Shown piece after piece: positions 54,497 to 57,188 of a stretch of DNA of 57,188 nt. This stretch comes from an uncultured SAR86 cluster bacterium (lineage in GTDB: Bacteria; Pseudomonadota; Gammaproteobacteria; Magnimaribacterales; D2472). Numbering within the stretch: position 1 is the first letter of the stretch; each line of letters starts with the position of its first letter. The notes beneath the pieces were generated by a model, which ran no database searches, was not told the DNA's origin, and worked only from the letters and a program-made list of their open reading frames with translations. A program made the position numbers and the translations under genes. The stretch is taken from NCBI GenBank assembly GCA_902518715.1, contig CABYHU010000007.1, positions 1-57,188 of the forward strand, in the 5' to 3' direction.

Positions 54497-55489
54497 ATGA
54501 CAACTTATAAGCATTTTTGCAAAGCTCTTTTTTTCATAGGGATTTCTCTACCTTTTTCACTATATTCTGATCAGCGGCTTGAAGTACTTGAAGTAAAAAC
54601 TAGTCAGTCATATGAAATTTCAAAAAACCTTCCAGGCGAGCTTCTTCCATTTCAGCAATCAAAGATCGCTTTTGAGATTACTGGAAGAATATCGTCAATC
54701 TATGTAGATATAGGAGACAGAGTAAAAAAAGATGATGTACTAGCAAAGCTAGATGACAGCGAAGTAAATGCAAATCTTGAGCAGGCAGTTGCCAGATTAG
54801 ATCTAGCCAATCAAGTTTTAAATAGATTTGAGGATTTAAGAAAAAAAGGTTTCATTTCAATTCAAGACTTTGATAAAGCTAAATCCGAATATTTAGTGGC
54901 AAAATCTCAAGTAAAGTTTTTTGAAGTGAAAAAATCTCAAACTATTTTGAGAGCTCCTTATGATGGCTTTATTCAAAATAGATTTGTTGATGAAGGAACA
55001 GTAATAAATGGCAGTAATCCAATACTGGAAATACTTGATGCGAATAAGGTCGAGGCTCATGTTTCCATTCCTGAAAATCTCGTTAATAATCTTGAAGTAT
55101 CGAATGATTACACTTTTGAGATAGGCCAAGAAAAGGCTAATGGAAAATTTAAAAGATTAGCACCAATGTCAGCTAGCGGATCGAATAGCAGATTGGCAAT
55201 CTTTGAGTTTAGTGATTTTTTCATTCCCGGATCAGTAATTGACTTGATTATAAAAATTGAAAAGAGTGAACAGGGGATATGGCTTCCTATAAATTCATTA
55301 TCACAATCTGAGCAAGGTCTTTGGTCGGTCTATACGGTATCAGATGATGGATCAAATAGGGTTGAAAAAGACCTTGTTCGCATTCTTCATTTTGAAAATA
55401 ACTATGCTTATGTATCAGGTACCCTAAAGGATGGTGATTTAGTAATTCTTGGGGGTTTATCTAAGATCATAGAAGGTCAAACTCTCTAG
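54497..55489 (+). CDS. RND efflux periplasmic adaptor (membrane fusion protein)
   Basis: It links the inner-membrane RND pump to the outer-membrane channel. The 330-residue protein has a signal peptide (about 1-24), a split lipoyl domain (FEITGRISSIYVDIGDRVKKDDVLAKLDDSE and the later TILRAPYDGFI half), a short coiled-coil hairpin at about 93-145, a beta-barrel domain and a membrane-proximal domain. No lipobox is seen. The pump gene starts 4 bases downstream. The outer partner may be the TolC-family protein at 21234. Confidence 0.92.
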   Translation: MTTYKHFCKALFFIGISLPFSLYSDQRLEVLEVKTSQSYEISKNLPGELLPFQQSKIAFEITGRISSIYVDIGDRVKKDDVLAKLDDSEVNANLEQAVARLDLANQVLNRFEDLRKKGFISIQDFDKAKSEYLVAKSQVKFFEVKKSQTILRAPYDGFIQNRFVDEGTVINGSNPILEILDANKVEAHVSIPENLVNNLEVSNDYTFEIGQEKANGKFKRLAPMSASGSNSRLAIFEFSDFFIPGSVIDLIIKIEKSEQGIWLPINSLSQSEQGLWSVYTVSDDGSNRVEKDLVRILHFENNYAYVSGTLKDGDLVILGGLSKIIEGQTL

Positions 55490-55493
55490 AAAT

Positions 55494-57188
55494 ATGGGCC
55501 TCATTAAAGTTTTCCTCGAAAGACCAAGAATACTTATTCTGACATTAATATTTTTCCTTTTAGTAGGTTATTCTGGTTTCAATAATATTCCAAGACAGGA
55601 AATGCCTGAGCTGGCCGAAAGGTGGGGAGTGGTAATTCAAGTCTATCCAGGAGCATCACCAGATCGAATAGAAACTCAAGTAACAGAAATCCTCGAAATT
55701 AAGTTAAGAGAAATTCCAGAAATAAGAAATCTTAACTCAAATTTAAGACAAGGATCTGCTACTACTCTTGTTGAACTTAAAGATGAAGTCTCATTTGATT
55801 TAGTCGAAAAGGTTTGGAGTGAAGTTCAAGATAAGATTGATCTTACCGAACAAGAAATACCCAGTAATGCAAGATTAGAGCTTAGTCGTAATTCTGGTCC
55901 TCCGATATCTGCTCTTTATTCTATTCAGTGGAAGGGCGATGATGAGCCGCCCTTAATCTTAATGTCTAGATTAGCTGAACAGCTCAAAAGAAAACTTGCA
56001 TACTTGGGATCTACAGAAGATGTTGAAATTCATGGAGAAGCTAATGAGGAGATTGTTGTTGAGGTAGACTCAAGAAAGTTATCAAATCTTGGCATTTCAT
56101 TTCAAAATTTATCAAATCTGATCGCGTCATTTGATAATAAAAGGTCTGCAGGTTTAATTTCTAATGCAGATGAAGAAATTTTAATAAAACCTAAGGATAA
56201 CCTTAAAACTATCTCTCAACTTGAGGATATACCAATTGCAAAATATGACTCTCAATTGGTGAAGGTGTCTGATATAGCAAGTGTTTCTCAGCAAGCTGTG
56301 ACCCCAATAGAAAGCTACTCAATCGTAGATGGCAATCCTGCAGTTATTGTTCAAGTAACTGGTTCATTTGATCAAAGAATAGATCAGTATGTTTCAAGAG
56401 CTAATGCGGTTGTGGAAGATTTTAAAAAAGGACTTCCTGAAGAAATATTTGTTTCATCTATATATGAAGAATCTTTATATGTTGAAAAAAGGTTTGATGA
56501 GTTGACCTCAAGTATAGGATTTGCACTATTTTTAGTATTGGCATTAAGTGCATTTTTGTTAGGGTTAAGATCTGCAATATTGGTGGCATTAATTCTTCCC
56601 CTTACACTTTGTTCAGTTTTGTTCATTTGCCAAATGACAGGCTTACCTCTTCATCAAACCTCTACAACTGGAATGATTATTGCCTTAGGTCTTTTAATAG
56701 ATAATGCAATTATTGTTGTAGAAGATTACAGATATCGAAGACTTGATGGCTTAGCTTCTAAAGAAGCTATTTACAAGTCTGTAAAACATTTATTTATGCC
56801 TTTACTCGCTGCGACTGCAACAACCGCGTTAGCATTCATGCCTATAGCAGCCGGAGAGGGACCAAGTAATGAATATGTTGGAGGTATGGCAAAGACACTT
56901 ATAATGGCCGTCACTTCATCACTTTTTCTCTCTTTAACTGTTGTTCTTCCTACACTTCACTATTTAGAGAAGATGCCATTTCTTTCTTCAGATATTTTTA
57001 GCCAAGGTTATAGTTATACTAAACTTTACACTTACTACAGATCCTCATTATTTTGGGCTTTATCAAAGCCTAGAAGAGCAATCTTAGTTTCATTTTCAAT
57101 GCCTCTTCTTGGCTTATTATTGTTTAGTACCTTAGATAGAGATTTTTTTCCAGCAAATGATAGAAATATGTTTCAAGTTAGAGTTGAG
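55494..57188 (+). CDS. RND-family efflux pump (AcrB-like), partial at window end
   Basis: The first 565 codons are visible without a stop, about half of an RND pump of roughly 1000 residues. The N-terminus GLIKVFLERPRILILTLIFFLL is TM1, followed by the IPRQEMPE motif and the porter domain (PGASPDRIETQVT). Helices TM2-TM6 include ALFLVLALSAFLLGLR and the charged relay GLLIDNAIIVVEDYR with two aspartates-type acidic positions. It belongs to the HAE group of hydrophobe/amphiphile exporters. The reading frame runs off the window. Confidence 0.9.
   Translation, partial: MGLIKVFLERPRILILTLIFFLLVGYSGFNNIPRQEMPELAERWGVVIQVYPGASPDRIETQVTEILEIKLREIPEIRNLNSNLRQGSATTLVELKDEVSFDLVEKVWSEVQDKIDLTEQEIPSNARLELSRNSGPPISALYSIQWKGDDEPPLILMSRLAEQLKRKLAYLGSTEDVEIHGEANEEIVVEVDSRKLSNLGISFQNLSNLIASFDNKRSAGLISNADEEILIKPKDNLKTISQLEDIPIAKYDSQLVKVSDIASVSQQAVTPIESYSIVDGNPAVIVQVTGSFDQRIDQYVSRANAVVEDFKKGLPEEIFVSSIYEESLYVEKRFDELTSSIGFALFLVLALSAFLLGLRSAILVALILPLTLCSVLFICQMTGLPLHQTSTTGMIIALGLLIDNAIIVVEDYRYRRLDGLASKEAIYKSVKHLFMPLLAATATTALAFMPIAAGEGPSNEYVGGMAKTLIMAVTSSLFLSLTVVLPTLHYLEKMPFLSSDIFSQGYSYTKLYTYYRSSLFWALSKPRRAILVSFSMPLLGLLLFSTLDRDFFPANDRNMFQVRVE

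Noticed and set aside
56384-56626. 80-residue minus-strand frame inside the RND pump
   Set aside because: It is antisense to the RND porter and membrane segments, which are clearly the coding strand.
53843-57188. A novel defence or mobile island containing TetR, RND pump and helicase-like genes
   Set aside because: No integrase, transposase, att-like repeat, toxin-antitoxin or nuclease partner is present. The genes are housekeeping types with uniform composition and tight coupling.

Overview
The window is AT-rich, densely packed chromosomal DNA of a gammaproteobacterium. Gene order and protein types (rsmE-gshB-tonB-ruvX, dnaG-rpoD, fis-purH-purD, aroQ-accB-accC, leuS-lptE-holA, rsfS-rlmH-mrdA-mrdB, parE-parC, trxA-rho) are gammaproteobacterial. 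The low GC, short proteins, start/stop overlaps and lack of mobile DNA suggest a streamlined marine lineage such as SAR86. That placement is inference, not a database result. I see no rRNA, CRISPR, prophage, insertion sequence or long repeat. The longest gene-free stretch is about 148 bases (22551-22698), so no gap exceeds 300 bases.

Layout. 1-3492 (+): trpG-trpD-trpC and a coupled superfamily II helicase. 3493-7815 (-): a phosphohistidine-type phosphatase, then fis-purH-purD-coq7. 7846-14681 (+): rsmE, gshB, tonB-like, ruvX, dnaG, rpoD, a small secreted protein and a CAT-anticodon tRNA, probably tRNA-Ile2. 14683-18652 (-): tandem DUF1330 protein, S9 peptidase and COG0523 GTPase. 18723-20428 (+): saccharopine-dehydrogenase-like protein and coaD. 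20425-22550 (-): mutM and a TolC-family protein. 22699-26843 (+): parE-parC. 26830-28083 (-): a PPi-type phosphofructokinase. 28141-30028 (+): mpl and a LON-domain protein. 30029-31523 (-): MDR oxidoreductase and a small membrane protein. 31584-38305 (+): rsfS-rlmH-mrdA-mrdB-mltB-dacA-dat, a cell elongation and wall operon. 38298-44815 (-): a DsbD N-terminal domain protein, aroQ-accB-accC-leuS-lptE-holA. 44807-51796 (+): alpha/beta hydrolase, fused ABC ATPase, ilvD, hemB, trxA and rho. 51789-54442 (-): tetR-rsmD-hemC-hemD. 54497-57188 (+): an RND efflux adaptor and the first part of its pump, cut by the window end.

How the genes work together. Most blocks are translationally coupled operons with 4-base ATGA/GTGA overlaps. 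Tryptophan, purine, haem, fatty-acid (acetyl-CoA carboxylase), peptidoglycan, ubiquinone and glutathione synthesis are represented beside replication, transcription and topology genes. All seven convergent junctions overlap, abut or are 1 base apart, and several carry short inverted repeats at the stop codons.

Most unusual points: a DsbD reduced to its N-terminal redox domain; a LysM domain inserted near the C-terminus of MltB; an efflux-type TetR gene heading an operon with rsmD, hemC and hemD, with an operator-promoter-operator filling the whole 54-bp gap to the divergent RND pump; a helicase coupled to trpC; and ancestral neighbours missing at several conserved junctions (ppk/ppx, yqgE, nadD, rpsU, rlpA). 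I did not find a clearly new multi-gene defence or mobile system.
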